Positions 34,862 through 43,065 are shown, numbered from the stretch's first letter. The stretch is DNA of 64,000 bases from an uncultured Campylobacter sp. (GCF_938015785.1 NZ_CALLWC010000065.1:62001-126000), one strand, 5' to 3'. Notes: a model not told the origin generated them from the sequence alone. Numbers and translations: made by a program.

Positions 34862-35773
34862 CTACGCGTCGCTTTTGCCCGCTTTTATCATCTTTATAAA
34901 TTCCTTTGCGAGCTTGGAGGGTTTTTTATACACGACCGAAAACGACACGTCCAAAAGCGGCTCATCTGCGACGTCAAAGAGCGTGATGTAGTCCTTCTGC
35001 GTCTCAAAAATGTACCGCGCAAAGCTGAAACTCACGCAAAGCCCCGCCGCAACCATCGCGTTAGCCACGTACAGATAGGAGGTGTCGCAGAAAATTTGAG
35101 GCGTAAAGCCGGCGTTTTCAAAGATCTTTTTGAAGTTCGATTCGCTTTTTAAAATTTTACTGCTAATTGCAAATTTATCGGATTTAAACTCGCTAAGTGC
35201 GATCTTGGGGTATTTATCGGTAGAATTTATACTCGCTCGCGAAACGGCAGGATGAGAGGAGCAGACGCTTAGAAGTAACCTGCGCCTTTTTATAAACTCG
35301 CACTCAAGCCCCTCCGCAGAAAGCTCGCCGAAATGCGAGGCATAGACGATGTCAAGCTCGCCGCTTTTTAGCATCTCGATGAGCGCAGGCTCGGAGTGAG
35401 CGTGCAAGACCCTGATATCGGCTTTGGAAAACCTGCTATAAAACATCGCGATGATCTTTTCGATAAATTTAAAGCTAGTCGAGGTCGCGCCGATAACGAG
35501 TTTGCCCGTTTTGATCGACGAAAGCCCGCGTATTTCGTTATTTAGCTCCTTATTGAGCCTAAGCATATTTTTCGCTCTGGCGATGTAAATTTCGCCCGCA
35601 TAGGTAAGTTCAAGCCCATTTTTTCTATCGAAAATTTCGATCCCGAGCTCCTTTTCTAAAAGCATAATGCTCTTTGAAAGCGACGGCTGCGCGATTCCAA
35701 GCTCGCTCGCCGCTTTTGTAAAGCTTTTAAGCTCCGAAATTTTTACCGCAAATTCCATATGTCGCAGGCTCAT
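34862..35773 (-). CDS. LysR-family transcriptional regulator
   Basis: 303 residues with the N-terminal winged HTH MEFAVKISELKSFTKAASELGIAQPSLSKSIMLLEKELG and the usual LysR effector-binding domain (SIKTGKLVIGATS..., LLSVCSSHPAVS). It reads away from the flavoprotein-cytochrome operon and most likely controls it; a T-N11-A palindrome and promoter boxes lie in the shared 140-base intergenic region. Ribosome site AAGGGGCAAAAA. The effector is unknown but is plausibly the electron acceptor reduced by the neighbouring flavoprotein. Confidence 0.9.
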   Translation of the reverse strand: MSLRHMEFAVKISELKSFTKAASELGIAQPSLSKSIMLLEKELGIEIFDRKNGLELTYAGEIYIARAKNMLRLNKELNNEIRGLSSIKTGKLVIGATSTSFKFIEKIIAMFYSRFSKADIRVLHAHSEPALIEMLKSGELDIVYASHFGELSAEGLECEFIKRRRLLLSVCSSHPAVSRASINSTDKYPKIALSEFKSDKFAISSKILKSESNFKKIFENAGFTPQIFCDTSYLYVANAMVAAGLCVSFSFARYIFETQKDYITLFDVADEPLLDVSFSVVYKKPSKLAKEFIKMIKAGKSDA

Positions 35774-35798
35774 TTTTTGCCCCTTCGGTTGAAATTTT

Positions 35799-35813
35799 AT
35801 AGCCTTTAGCTAT
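35799..35813. promoter_or_regulatory. LysR-type operator (T-N11-A palindrome)
   Basis: ATAGC-CTTTA-GCTAT is a perfect 5-bp inverted repeat with a 5-bp centre and fits the LysR consensus T-N11-A. It lies between the regulator's own -10 box and its start codon, where binding would repress the regulator, and about 100 bases upstream of the flavoprotein gene. Confidence 0.55.
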
Positions 35814-35816
35814 TAA

Positions 35817-35822
35817 ATTATA
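35817..35822 (-). promoter_or_regulatory. -10 box of the lysR gene
   Basis: TATAAT on the minus strand (ATTATA on plus), about 45 bases upstream of the regulator start codon and directly next to the palindrome at 35799-35813. Confidence 0.5.
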
Positions 35823-35835
35823 TACCAAATAACAT

Positions 35836-35862
35836 TTGACTTACATAAAGATTTAATATAAA
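35836..35862 (+). promoter_or_regulatory. Putative promoter of the flavoprotein-cytochrome operon
   Basis: TTGACT (35836-35841) and TATAAA (35857-35862) separated by 15 bases, about 50 bases before the flavoprotein start. The spacing is short, consistent with an activator-dependent promoter. The ribosome site AAAGGGGCAAAT is nearly identical to that of the divergent regulator. Confidence 0.45.
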
Positions 35863-35913
35863 ATTACGACATTAATCTTTAAGGTTAAAAAATCTCTAAG
35901 TAAAGGGGCAAAT

Positions 35914-37455
35914 ATGCAGAGACGCGACATACTGAAAATGGGTATGGTAGGAGCCGGCGCACTTGCGCTTGGCGCGGTGAATGCGCAAGCAAGCGCAGTG
36001 GACGCAAAGGACGTCAAATTTGACGAGGAGTGGGATGTAATCATCATCGGCAGCGGCTTTGCGGGGCTTGCGGCGGGCTTAAAAGCAGCCGAAAAGGGCA
36101 ACAAAGTCTTGATTCTCGAAAAGATGGGTCGTATCGGCGGAAACTCCGTCATCAACGGCGGCGGCATGAGCGTGCCGATGAACCCCGTGCAGGAAAAAAC
36201 GGGCGTTAAAGACAGCAAAGAGCTATTTATGAACGACTGCCTAAAGGCGGGCCTTGGCATCAACCACCCTGAGCTTTTAAGCACCCTAGCCGATCGCGGC
36301 TTGGATGCGTTTAAATTCCTCGTAGATAGCGGCGTGCAATTTAAGATGGATCACTGCGCCCACTTCGGCGGACACAGCGTCGCGCGCTCGATGCTAACTA
36401 CAAATGATAGCGGCTCTGGCTACATCCAGCCGATGCTTGAAAAATTTGAAGCGCTAAAAGATAAGGGCTGCGAGCTTCGCCGCCGCGCAAAATTTGACGA
36501 TTTCGTAATGGACGGAGATCGCGTAGCGGGCGTCGTGATCCGCGAGGAGTATAAATTTGATCCGAATCTCTACAGCGACGATCTTGAAAACACGAGCGGT
36601 ACAAAAAAGACGCTCAAAGCCAAAAAGGGCGTAGTGCTCGCAGCGGGCGGATTTTGCCGCGATAAAATTTTCCGCAAGCTTCAAGATCCGCGCATCCCTG
36701 ATGACGTCGATAGTACAAATCACGCGGGAGCTACCGCGGGCGTGCTGCTAAAAGCCTTTGAGATCGGTGCGTATCCGGTGCAGGTCGATTGGATCCAGTT
36801 CGGTCCGTGGGCAAGCCCTGATGAGAAGGGCTTCGGCACTGCTCCGATCCTAACTCAGCAAGGCACCTTTAAATACGGCATCGCCGTGGACGTTCGCAAC
36901 GGCAAGCGTTTTATGAACGAGCTTGCAGATCGCAAGACTCGTGCGGATGCGGAATTTAAAATTTTACGCGAGGATCCAAAAGCCTATCCGATAACCTTCG
37001 CCGATACCAAAATGGCGTTTAAAGACCTAAGCGAAGAGATTATTTCTAAAGGCATGGCAAGTGGTAAACTCGTGGGTGAATGCGCGAGCCTAGATGAGAT
37101 CGCTAGTAAATACGGCGTGCCTGCGGATGCGCTAAAGCAGAGCGTCAAAAAATACAATGAAGGCGTCAAGGCTAAAAAAGATGAGTTCGGCAAACAAGAA
37201 AGCGCGCTTAGCGAGATCAACGAAGCGGGACCTTTCTACGTCATCCGCCTCTCGCCGAAACCTCACCACACGATGGGCGGTCTAAAGATCAACACCAAAG
37301 CCGAAGTCTTATCATCTAAGACGAATAAACCGATCCCAGGCCTCTGGGCTGCAGGCGAGATCACCGGCGGAACTCACGGCGCGAGCCGCTTAGGCACCGT
37401 CGCGATCACCGACTGCATAGTTTTCGGAATGATCGCAGGCGAGCAAATCGCTTAG
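35914..37455 (+). CDS. Tat-exported fumarate-reductase-like flavoprotein (enoate reductase)
   Basis: 513 residues. A twin-arginine signal (QRRDILKMGMVGAGALALG) sends the folded flavoprotein to the periplasm. FAD motifs are GSGFAGLAAG (46-55), GRIGGNSVINGGGM (72-85) and GLWAAGEITGGTHGASRLG (477-494). Relative to Shewanella flavocytochrome c3 the likely proton-donor Arg (R340 in NELADRKTR), the His of PKPHHTMGG (451/452) and the carboxylate-binding Arg (R492) are kept, but the substrate-binding His of the IQxHPT-type motif is replaced (WIQFGPW, 294-299). It is thus probably a reductase of another unsaturated acid than fumarate. No haem domain is fused; the next two genes supply cytochromes. Confidence 0.87.
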   Translation: MQRRDILKMGMVGAGALALGAVNAQASAVDAKDVKFDEEWDVIIIGSGFAGLAAGLKAAEKGNKVLILEKMGRIGGNSVINGGGMSVPMNPVQEKTGVKDSKELFMNDCLKAGLGINHPELLSTLADRGLDAFKFLVDSGVQFKMDHCAHFGGHSVARSMLTTNDSGSGYIQPMLEKFEALKDKGCELRRRAKFDDFVMDGDRVAGVVIREEYKFDPNLYSDDLENTSGTKKTLKAKKGVVLAAGGFCRDKIFRKLQDPRIPDDVDSTNHAGATAGVLLKAFEIGAYPVQVDWIQFGPWASPDEKGFGTAPILTQQGTFKYGIAVDVRNGKRFMNELADRKTRADAEFKILREDPKAYPITFADTKMAFKDLSEEIISKGMASGKLVGECASLDEIASKYGVPADALKQSVKKYNEGVKAKKDEFGKQESALSEINEAGPFYVIRLSPKPHHTMGGLKINTKAEVLSSKTNKPIPGLWAAGEITGGTHGASRLGTVAITDCIVFGMIAGEQIA

Positions 37456-37481
37456 CTAGGTCTGAGCGCAAGCTCTTTAAA

Positions 37482-37514
37482 GCCTTGCCAGTAGCGAAAG
37501 CGGGTCGGCAAGGC
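37482..37514 (+). terminator. Intercistronic hairpin
   Basis: GCCTTGCC (37482-37489) pairs perfectly with GGCAAGGC (37507-37514); the loop contains AGCGAAAGC, itself able to form a small hairpin. AGTTTT follows. It lies between the flavoprotein stop and the tetrahaem cytochrome start, so it may be a partial terminator or an mRNA-stabilising element that sets different yields of flavoprotein and cytochromes. Confidence 0.5.
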
Positions 37515-37534
37515 AGTTTTCTAAAAGGTTGTAA

Positions 37535-37966
37535 ATGAAAAATTTCAGTTTTACGGCGCTGTTTCTGTGCTGTATCATCGCGACTTTGTTCGGCGCGCCG
37601 TCTGCCAACGACGCCAACGCCACGACAATAGTCGTTTCGGATGAGCTTAGAGCAAAGCACAAACTAAAGCCGCACCACGAGCATTTGGCGTTTGACTGCG
37701 TCGATTGCCACGTAAATCAAGGAAGCGATCCGTCTAAATTTAAAAGTATCGGCGACAAGGGCTGTATCAGCTGCCACGGCGACAAAAAGCAGCTCGCTTT
37801 GAGGCTAAAATTTATGGATACGCTCAAGGCTAATCCGCATAACTCCGTCCACGACGGTCCTACGCTATACTGCGACGAATGCCACAACGAGCACAAGGCA
37901 TCTACGAATATGTGTACCGAATGCCACGAGCACGAAGTGCCGCAATGGATGGGGGTGACGCCATGA
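37535..37966 (+). CDS. Periplasmic tetrahaem cytochrome c
   Basis: 143 residues with a signal peptide (FSFTALFLCCIIATLFG). Four CxxCH sites start at C55 (CVDCH), C77 (CISCH), C113 (CDECH) and C127 (CTECH). Their order and the His-rich KPHHEHLAFDC and KANPHNSVHDG segments resemble the N-terminal tetrahaem domain of Shewanella flavocytochrome c3, here encoded as a separate protein. It would pass electrons from the NapC-type dehydrogenase encoded next to the flavoprotein encoded before it. Stop overlaps the next start (ATGA). Confidence 0.87.
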   Translation: MKNFSFTALFLCCIIATLFGAPSANDANATTIVVSDELRAKHKLKPHHEHLAFDCVDCHVNQGSDPSKFKSIGDKGCISCHGDKKQLALRLKFMDTLKANPHNSVHDGPTLYCDECHNEHKASTNMCTECHEHEVPQWMGVTP

Positions 37967-38634
37967 GAATTTCTAAAAAATTACTAGCGCTTATCATCTT
38001 AATAAGCGGTATTATAGGGTTTTTCGTCGTCGTGCCGGTGCATTACGCGCTTGAGAAAACAAGCACCGATAAATTCTGCGACGTCTGCCACGAGATGGAT
38101 CCGATGGTGATCGCCTATCAAGATGATGTCCACTCGGGCAAGGGCAAAACGGGCGTCAAAGCCAAATGCGTCGACTGCCACCTGCCGCACGACAACATCG
38201 TAAAATACGTCTATCAAAAAGCCAAAAACGGCGTGTTGGAGGGCTACTCGCACTTCTTCGACGAGCCTGAAAAATACGACTGGAATAAAAGGCGCGAAAA
38301 CCGCGAGCACTATGTGTTTGACAACGGCTGCACAAGCTGCCACGCCACCGTGATCGACAGCAAGATCACCTCCGAGCAAGCGCAGCGCATGCACGCGCAC
38401 TACAAAAAGCTCTTAGGCACCGAGCGAGAACTCAAATGCGCGAGCTGCCACGTAAGCGCGGGCCACGGCATCGGGCTTCGCAACTACCTAGAGTACTGGC
38501 GACCGACGTATAAAATTTACGAAAAGAAGATGATGCAGGAAAAGATCAAAGCAAAGAAGGAATTTTTCGGCGACGAGTATAAACCGAGCGCCGAAGAGCA
38601 GGCGTTTATGGATGCTTCTAGCGCGAAGAAATAA
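37963..38634 (+). CDS. NapC/NrfH/CymA-type tetrahaem menaquinol dehydrogenase
   Basis: 223 residues from the ATG at 37963 (overlapping the previous stop). One N-terminal membrane helix (LLALIILISGIIGFFVVVPV) is followed by four CxxCH sites at C39, C69, C123 and C159. The first, CDVCHEMDPM, has the CxxCHxM form of NrfH/NapC proteins whose Met ligates the quinol-site haem. It would oxidise menaquinol at the outer face of the inner membrane and feed the tetrahaem cytochrome and flavoprotein, completing a short respiratory chain. Confidence 0.88.
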   Translation: MRISKKLLALIILISGIIGFFVVVPVHYALEKTSTDKFCDVCHEMDPMVIAYQDDVHSGKGKTGVKAKCVDCHLPHDNIVKYVYQKAKNGVLEGYSHFFDEPEKYDWNKRRENREHYVFDNGCTSCHATVIDSKITSEQAQRMHAHYKKLLGTERELKCASCHVSAGHGIGLRNYLEYWRPTYKIYEKKMMQEKIKAKKEFFGDEYKPSAEEQAFMDASSAKK

Positions 38635-38896
38635 CGCTTTGAGATTATAGGCGTTCAATTCACGCCTCAATTCATGCTCCGCCGCGGGTTAAATTTAAAG
38701 CTCAAATTTAGGGCTTCGATTTAATCTGCGGCGGCTTAAATTTAGCGGGGTCAAATTTTATCCCGCTTGATCCGACGAGCAAAATTTTATCCTTTCCCAT
38801 CTTTTTTCGCTTTCGGATGAGCTTTAAAATTTATCTAAATTTAAAATTTCATCGAAAGAAGCCGTGCAAAAATCATCGCTTTTTTTGATATCTTAG

Positions 38897-39013
38897 CGCC
38901 GTATACTAGGGCGCAGCCAACGCCTGCTATATGAAGGGCTTAAAGACAAACATCAGTTTGCCGATGTCAGATATACAGTGCGCTTATTCTACGAAATGCT
39001 GCTGAAATTTTAC
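38897..39013 (+). pseudogene. Possible coding remnant, unrecognised
   Basis: Between stops at 38894 and 39014 a 39-codon stretch reads RRILGRSQRLLYEGLKDKHQ followed by FADVRYTVRLFYEMLLKFY. It has natural-looking residue use, no start codon, and lies in a patch lacking the AAATTT words that fill its surroundings. It may be the end of a decayed gene; I do not recognise the family. Confidence 0.25.
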
Positions 39014-39312
39014 TAGATTAAATAGCTGCGTTAAATTTAATAGTAAGGCTTTATAATTTTAAAATTTAGCGGAGCGGATCGGCAAATTTAAAATTCCGTC
39101 TCCCTGAAATTTCGCCGAATCTATCATTAAATTTATCGTCTAAATTTCGTCCTTGCTTCATTAAATTTAAGAGTCCGTGTAAATTTAGAGAGTTTAGATT
39201 AAAGCATTTATCAAGCGCGAGCCCGCTTGATAATGCAGATGAGAAAGAGTAAATTTTTCGGGTTTAAACGCTCTTTTTTGCGTCATATACGAGGCAAAAT
39301 AATACGGATGAG

Positions 39313-39338
39313 AAAGAGCGGAAAATACTCCGCTCTTT
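39313..39338 (-). terminator. Terminator of the porin gene
   Basis: AAAGAGCGGA (39313-39322) pairs perfectly with TCCGCTCTTT (39329-39338) around a 6-base loop, starting 7 bases beyond the porin stop codon. On the minus strand the stem ends in TTTCTCATC, a short T-run. Confidence 0.75.
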
Positions 39339-39344
39339 AAAGCT

Positions 39345-40736
39345 TTAGTTGCCGCTTAGATCAAATTTATACGCAGCTTGCAACCATATCTCGTTCTCGT
39401 CGAACTTCCTATTTACGCCGCTAGCGTAGTGGTCGCTCCTCTCAAGCGCAGTGTAGGTTACGCCCAAGCTTAGCCCCTTAACGGCCTTAGGAGCGTAGTT
39501 TGCCGTTACCGCCCAGCCCTCTACGTCCATGCTGGTGCCGACCTTTTGGCCCGCAGCCCCGCTAGCATTGATATTATTCGTGCCACCTACTCTGTCCTGA
39601 TCGCCTTTTACGTAGTGTAGCGCAGTTTTGAAGCCATCTAGGCCAATAGCGCCGAAGTCGTAATCAAGCACGATCTTGTGCGTATCCATACCCGCATATC
39701 CCGTGAAGACGAACGGACCTCTAATAGGCAGCGCGGTGTATGATCCCGGGCCATTGCCGACGCCCAAAATAACGGCATCGTCATCGCTAACGGTCGTATA
39801 GGCATACGATAGACCGAATCCGAAAAACTCGCTAACCGAGACTCTTGCGCCGAACATATCGCCGTCAAGCCTTCTTGACTCCAGCCCTCCGTCCACGCGC
39901 GAGCTTTTGTAGTTAAGATCAAATCCTAGCTTTAAAACCTCGCCTACCGGCACTTTTATATTTGCCTCGGCAAGATACAAGCTAACGTCGCCGTCTTTTA
40001 ATGCGTTAGCGGGTTTTACGTCCGTTACCGCTGCGTAAGCGCCGGTTAAAGTAGTATAAGGCAAGGATTTATTTTGAACGTATGCGGAGAAGATATTTTC
40101 AAATTTTACGGCGATAGGACCCGTCATATTACCCAAAATCACCCTATCTTTAAACAAAGGAGCTTTTCCTTCGCCTGCAGGAGCGCCCATAGCGGTTTTG
40201 CTCCTTCCTTGGAATTTATAAAACCATCCGCCCCACAAGGTAGTATCGGAGATATCTTTATTAGATATCGCCACGCCCTCGAAAGCTTCTTTAAACGCCC
40301 TCGTATAGTTGCCCGCAACGAGCGGAGTAACGACATATTGTCTTCCTGCTTTTATATCAGTATTTCCTATGCCGTATCCTAGGTATAATTCCGATAATAC
40401 CGCACCTTTAGTATACCACTCCTTATCGTAGGCGATCTTATTGCTTGAGCCTACGTGATACGGCATCAACCAGCCTTGCCCGGTAAGCCCTATTCTAAAG
40501 CCGTAAAGAGGATCGGTGACATATCCAAGTTCAAGACCCACGCCGAATGCCTCGTAGTCGCTATCGCCCGTAGCGGTTTCGCCTCTATTATCTACGGTTT
40601 TATTGGCGTAAGTGGTCTTTACCGTTCCGCCAAACTTACCGTTAGTGATCGCCTCAGCTACGCTATCCGCCGCGCTTAGCGAGGATACCGCACATGCGCA
40701 AACCGCCGCAGCTAAACTTAGTTTGATTAGTTTCAT
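39345..40736 (-). CDS. OprD/Opr-family outer membrane porin
   Basis: 463 residues with a signal peptide (KLIKLSLAAAVCACAVSSLSAAD). The mature part is an aromatic- and Gly-rich beta barrel with segments such as GGTVKTTYANKTVDNRGE, YEAFGVGLELGYVTDPLYGFRIGLTGQGW and VTANYAPKAVKGLSLGVTYTALE, matching the Opr-family porins of epsilonproteobacteria. The barrel ends with QAAYKFDLSGN, so the usual terminal aromatic residue is not last. It transports small solutes, specificity unknown. It is monocistronic: a strong -10 box, ribosome site AAAGGAGAT and a perfect terminator flank it. Confidence 0.85.
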   Translation of the reverse strand: MKLIKLSLAAAVCACAVSSLSAADSVAEAITNGKFGGTVKTTYANKTVDNRGETATGDSDYEAFGVGLELGYVTDPLYGFRIGLTGQGWLMPYHVGSSNKIAYDKEWYTKGAVLSELYLGYGIGNTDIKAGRQYVVTPLVAGNYTRAFKEAFEGVAISNKDISDTTLWGGWFYKFQGRSKTAMGAPAGEGKAPLFKDRVILGNMTGPIAVKFENIFSAYVQNKSLPYTTLTGAYAAVTDVKPANALKDGDVSLYLAEANIKVPVGEVLKLGFDLNYKSSRVDGGLESRRLDGDMFGARVSVSEFFGFGLSYAYTTVSDDDAVILGVGNGPGSYTALPIRGPFVFTGYAGMDTHKIVLDYDFGAIGLDGFKTALHYVKGDQDRVGGTNNINASGAAGQKVGTSMDVEGWAVTANYAPKAVKGLSLGVTYTALERSDHYASGVNRKFDENEIWLQAAYKFDLSGN

Positions 40737-40758
40737 TCGAAATCTCCTTTCATAAAGA

Positions 40759-40776
40759 TTTATAAATATTTATAAA
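40759..40776. promoter_or_regulatory. 18-bp palindrome in the porin leader
   Basis: TTTATAAATATTTATAAA is a perfect palindrome in the untranslated leader of the porin gene, between its -10 box and ribosome site. It could be an operator or a structure affecting the mRNA; A/T-rich palindromes also arise by chance. Confidence 0.35.
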
Positions 40777-40780
40777 ATGA

Positions 40781-40786
40781 ATTATA
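40781..40786 (-). promoter_or_regulatory. -10 box of the porin gene
   Basis: TATAAT on the minus strand in the extended form TGATATAATTC, about 45 bases upstream of the porin start codon. Confidence 0.6.
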
Positions 40787-41100
40787 TCAAACAATCTCGC
40801 TGTTTGCGATAAAAAAGGGGAAAATTTAAAATAAAATTACGCAACTTTGTAAAGATTAAATTAATGAATAGTGAAATTTATCGCCCGATTTATGATTTCA
40901 TGCTTTGGCGAAAATTTTTGGCTTGCGCCCCAACCTCGACTCGCGAATAAAAGCGATCGAAACCTCAAAATTTCTAAAACGTCAAACCGAGCCGCCGGAT
41001 AAAATTTTTACTGAAATCAGAGAGTGAAATTCCGCCGCTTTTAAATTTTAAAATTTAAAAAGCTCGTGAAGTTTGCCTGCAGAAATTTCTCTTTAAATTT

Positions 41101-41132
41101 AAAACGCGGCTACATAGATATATGCAGCCGCG
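41101..41132 (-). terminator. Terminator of htpG
   Basis: CGCGGCT (41105-41111) pairs with AGCCGCG (41126-41132), extended by an inner CATA/TATG stem. On the minus strand the hairpin is followed by TTTTAAATTT. It lies 42 bases beyond the htpG stop. Confidence 0.7.
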
Positions 41133-41174
41133 CGGAATGTTGCTAGCGGATCGAAGCCTTAAATTTAGATAATC

Positions 41175-43016
41175 TTATAGAGCCTTTGCGATCAGCTCGT
41201 TTACGTTTTTGATAAACTCGCTCGGGTTTTCCAGCTCCTGCCCCTCGCTAAGGCGCGCCAGATCGTAGATTATTTCAGACACTTGCGGCAGCATCAGTTT
41301 ATCGGCCTGCAGCTTTTTGATGATCTCGTGATCTGCGTTGATCTCCAAAATCGGCTTTATTGGCGGCAGATTGCGGCCTCCCATCTGCTTAAGCAGCTGC
41401 TGCGTCGCAAAATCAGGATCGTTCTCGTCAAAAACAAGGCAGGAAAGCGAGCCGCTTAGACGCGATGAAATTTTAACGTCTTTGACGCGTTCGCCTAAAA
41501 TTTCTTTGATCTTTGCGGCGATCTCTTTGGCTTGCGGCGTCGCAGCGTCGTCGCTCGAAGCCTCTTGCTTGATCGAAGTCGCGTTTTTTACAGGCGTTTT
41601 ATCAAACTCAAAAACGCCAGGCATCACGATCGTATCGATCTCATCATCGCAGAGTAGCACCTCCGTACCCTCGGCGTTAAATTTTTCGATCAGAGGCGAG
41701 CTTTTAAGCATCGCGGCGCTGTTTCCCGCGATATAATAGATCTCTTTTTGCTCCGCGCCCATTTTTTCCTTATACTCGCTAAGCGTGATGAGTCCGTCTC
41801 GCAGGTTCGATTTGAAAAGACAAAGCTTTAAAATTTCCTCTTTGTTTGCGCCGAAGCCGTAAAGCCCCTCTTTCAGAACTTTGCCGAATAATTCGTAAAA
41901 TTTTATGTATTTTTCGCGATCGCTTCGCAAAAGCTTTTCCAGCTCGGATAGAATTTTTTTCACGCTCTGTTCGCGGACGTAGGCTAGAATTCGATTTTCT
42001 TGTAAAATTTCGCGGCTTACGTTTAGCGGCAGATCCTCGACGTCCATTATGCCGCGTACGAAGCGCAGGTAGCTAGGCAGCAGCTCCTTAGCGTCGTCGG
42101 TGATAAAAACGCGCTTGACGTAGAGCTTCACGCCGCTTTGATAATCGACGCGGTATAGATCGAAAGGCTCGCTGCTCGGCACGTAAAAAAGCGTCGTGTA
42201 TTCGTGCGTGCCCTCGGCCTTAGTGTGGATGTAAAACAGCGGATCGCCGCTGTCGTGGCTGATCTGCTTGTAAAATTCATTGTAATCGCTCGGTTTTAGG
42301 CTGCTTTTCGGCAGCTGCCAAAGCGCGCTCGCGCGGTTGATCTGGACGTTTTTAACCTCGCTATGTCCCTGCTCGCCCTCTTTTTGCGCGGGTACGTATT
42401 CTTCTTTATCCATGAAGATCGGATAGGGGATGTGATTGGAGTATTTTTTGATAATGCCTTCGAGCCTATAGCCGTCCAAAAACTCCTCATCTTTCATATG
42501 CAGGATTATCGTCGTGCCGAAGTCCTCTTTTTGTGCCTTTTCGATCGCGTAGTTGCTCGCGTCGCTGCTCCATTTATAGCCGTCCTGCGAGAGCGGCTTG
42601 CGGCTGATAACATCGATATGATCTGCTACCATAAACGCCGAATAAAACCCGACGCCGAACTGCCCGATGAGGTTGCTGTCCTTCGCCGCATCGCCGCTAA
42701 GGCTTGCCATAAAGCCCTTAGTGCCGCTGCGCGCGATGGTGCCTAGATTGCTCTCAAGCTCGGCTTCGTCCATACCGATGCCGTTGTCGCCGATGCTTAG
42801 CGTTTTGGCCTCCTTGTCGATCTTTATATCGATGCGCGGCACATACGAAAGCGCCTTGTAATCGTCGTTCGTAAGGCTTAGGTAGTTTAATTTATCCAGC
42901 GCGTCGCTTGCATTTGAGATAAGCTCGCGCAGGAAAATCTCCTTGTTTGAATAAAGCGAATGGATCATCAAATTTAGCAGATCATTCACTTCGGTCTTAA
43001 ATTTTTTCTTTGCCAT
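41175..43016 (-). CDS. htpG: Chaperone HtpG (Hsp90)
   Basis: 613 residues, full length. The GHKL ATPase domain is clear: FLRELISNASDALDKL, IGDNGIGMDEAELESNLGTIARSGT and IGQFGVGFYSAFMVAD. The middle domain has YVKRVFITDDAKELLPSYLRFVRG and LNVSREILQENRIL; the C-terminal dimerisation domain follows. It assists folding under stress. Its promoter is a perfect TTGACA-17-TATAAT overlapped by a CIRCE-like half-site, with an HspR-type inverted repeat just upstream, pointing to heat-shock control. Ribosome site AAAAAGGACC. Monocistronic with its own terminator. Confidence 0.96.
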   Translation of the reverse strand: MAKKKFKTEVNDLLNLMIHSLYSNKEIFLRELISNASDALDKLNYLSLTNDDYKALSYVPRIDIKIDKEAKTLSIGDNGIGMDEAELESNLGTIARSGTKGFMASLSGDAAKDSNLIGQFGVGFYSAFMVADHIDVISRKPLSQDGYKWSSDASNYAIEKAQKEDFGTTIILHMKDEEFLDGYRLEGIIKKYSNHIPYPIFMDKEEYVPAQKEGEQGHSEVKNVQINRASALWQLPKSSLKPSDYNEFYKQISHDSGDPLFYIHTKAEGTHEYTTLFYVPSSEPFDLYRVDYQSGVKLYVKRVFITDDAKELLPSYLRFVRGIMDVEDLPLNVSREILQENRILAYVREQSVKKILSELEKLLRSDREKYIKFYELFGKVLKEGLYGFGANKEEILKLCLFKSNLRDGLITLSEYKEKMGAEQKEIYYIAGNSAAMLKSSPLIEKFNAEGTEVLLCDDEIDTIVMPGVFEFDKTPVKNATSIKQEASSDDAATPQAKEIAAKIKEILGERVKDVKISSRLSGSLSCLVFDENDPDFATQQLLKQMGGRNLPPIKPILEINADHEIIKKLQADKLMLPQVSEIIYDLARLSEGQELENPSEFIKNVNELIAKAL

Positions 43017-43038
43017 TATGCGGTCCTTTTTAAAAATT

Positions 43039-43065
43039 TTGGCAGATTATATCATGGAGTGCTAA
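43039..43065. promoter_or_regulatory. CIRCE-like HrcA operator over the htpG promoter
   Basis: One half, GAGTGCTAA (43057-43065), is identical to the right half of the CIRCE consensus; after exactly 9 bases the other half TTGGCAGAT (43039-43047) matches TTAGCACTC at 5 of 9 positions. It overlaps the -10 box and spacer of the htpG promoter, the usual place for HrcA repression. Confidence 0.5.

Larger units (their letters stand above)
38635..39344. other. 0.7-kb intergenic region between converging operons
   Basis: Starts with a small hairpin (AGGCGT-tcaattc-ACGCCT, 38649-38667), a weak terminator candidate after the cytochrome gene. 38690-38860 is AAATTT-type repeat DNA. 38870-39020 looks different, without those words, and contains a 39-codon open segment. 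39020-39180 returns to AAATTT words. The end holds two copies of gatgagaaagag (39239-39250 and 39308-39319) and the porin terminator. No RNA gene recognised. Confidence 0.6.
40737..41174. other. Intergenic region between htpG and the porin gene
   Basis: About 440 bases. The right end of the minus-strand porin gene's control region lies at 40740-40830; the rest (40860-41100) is A/T-rich with several AAATTTTA words and no gene. The htpG terminator is at 41101-41132. Confidence 0.6.
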
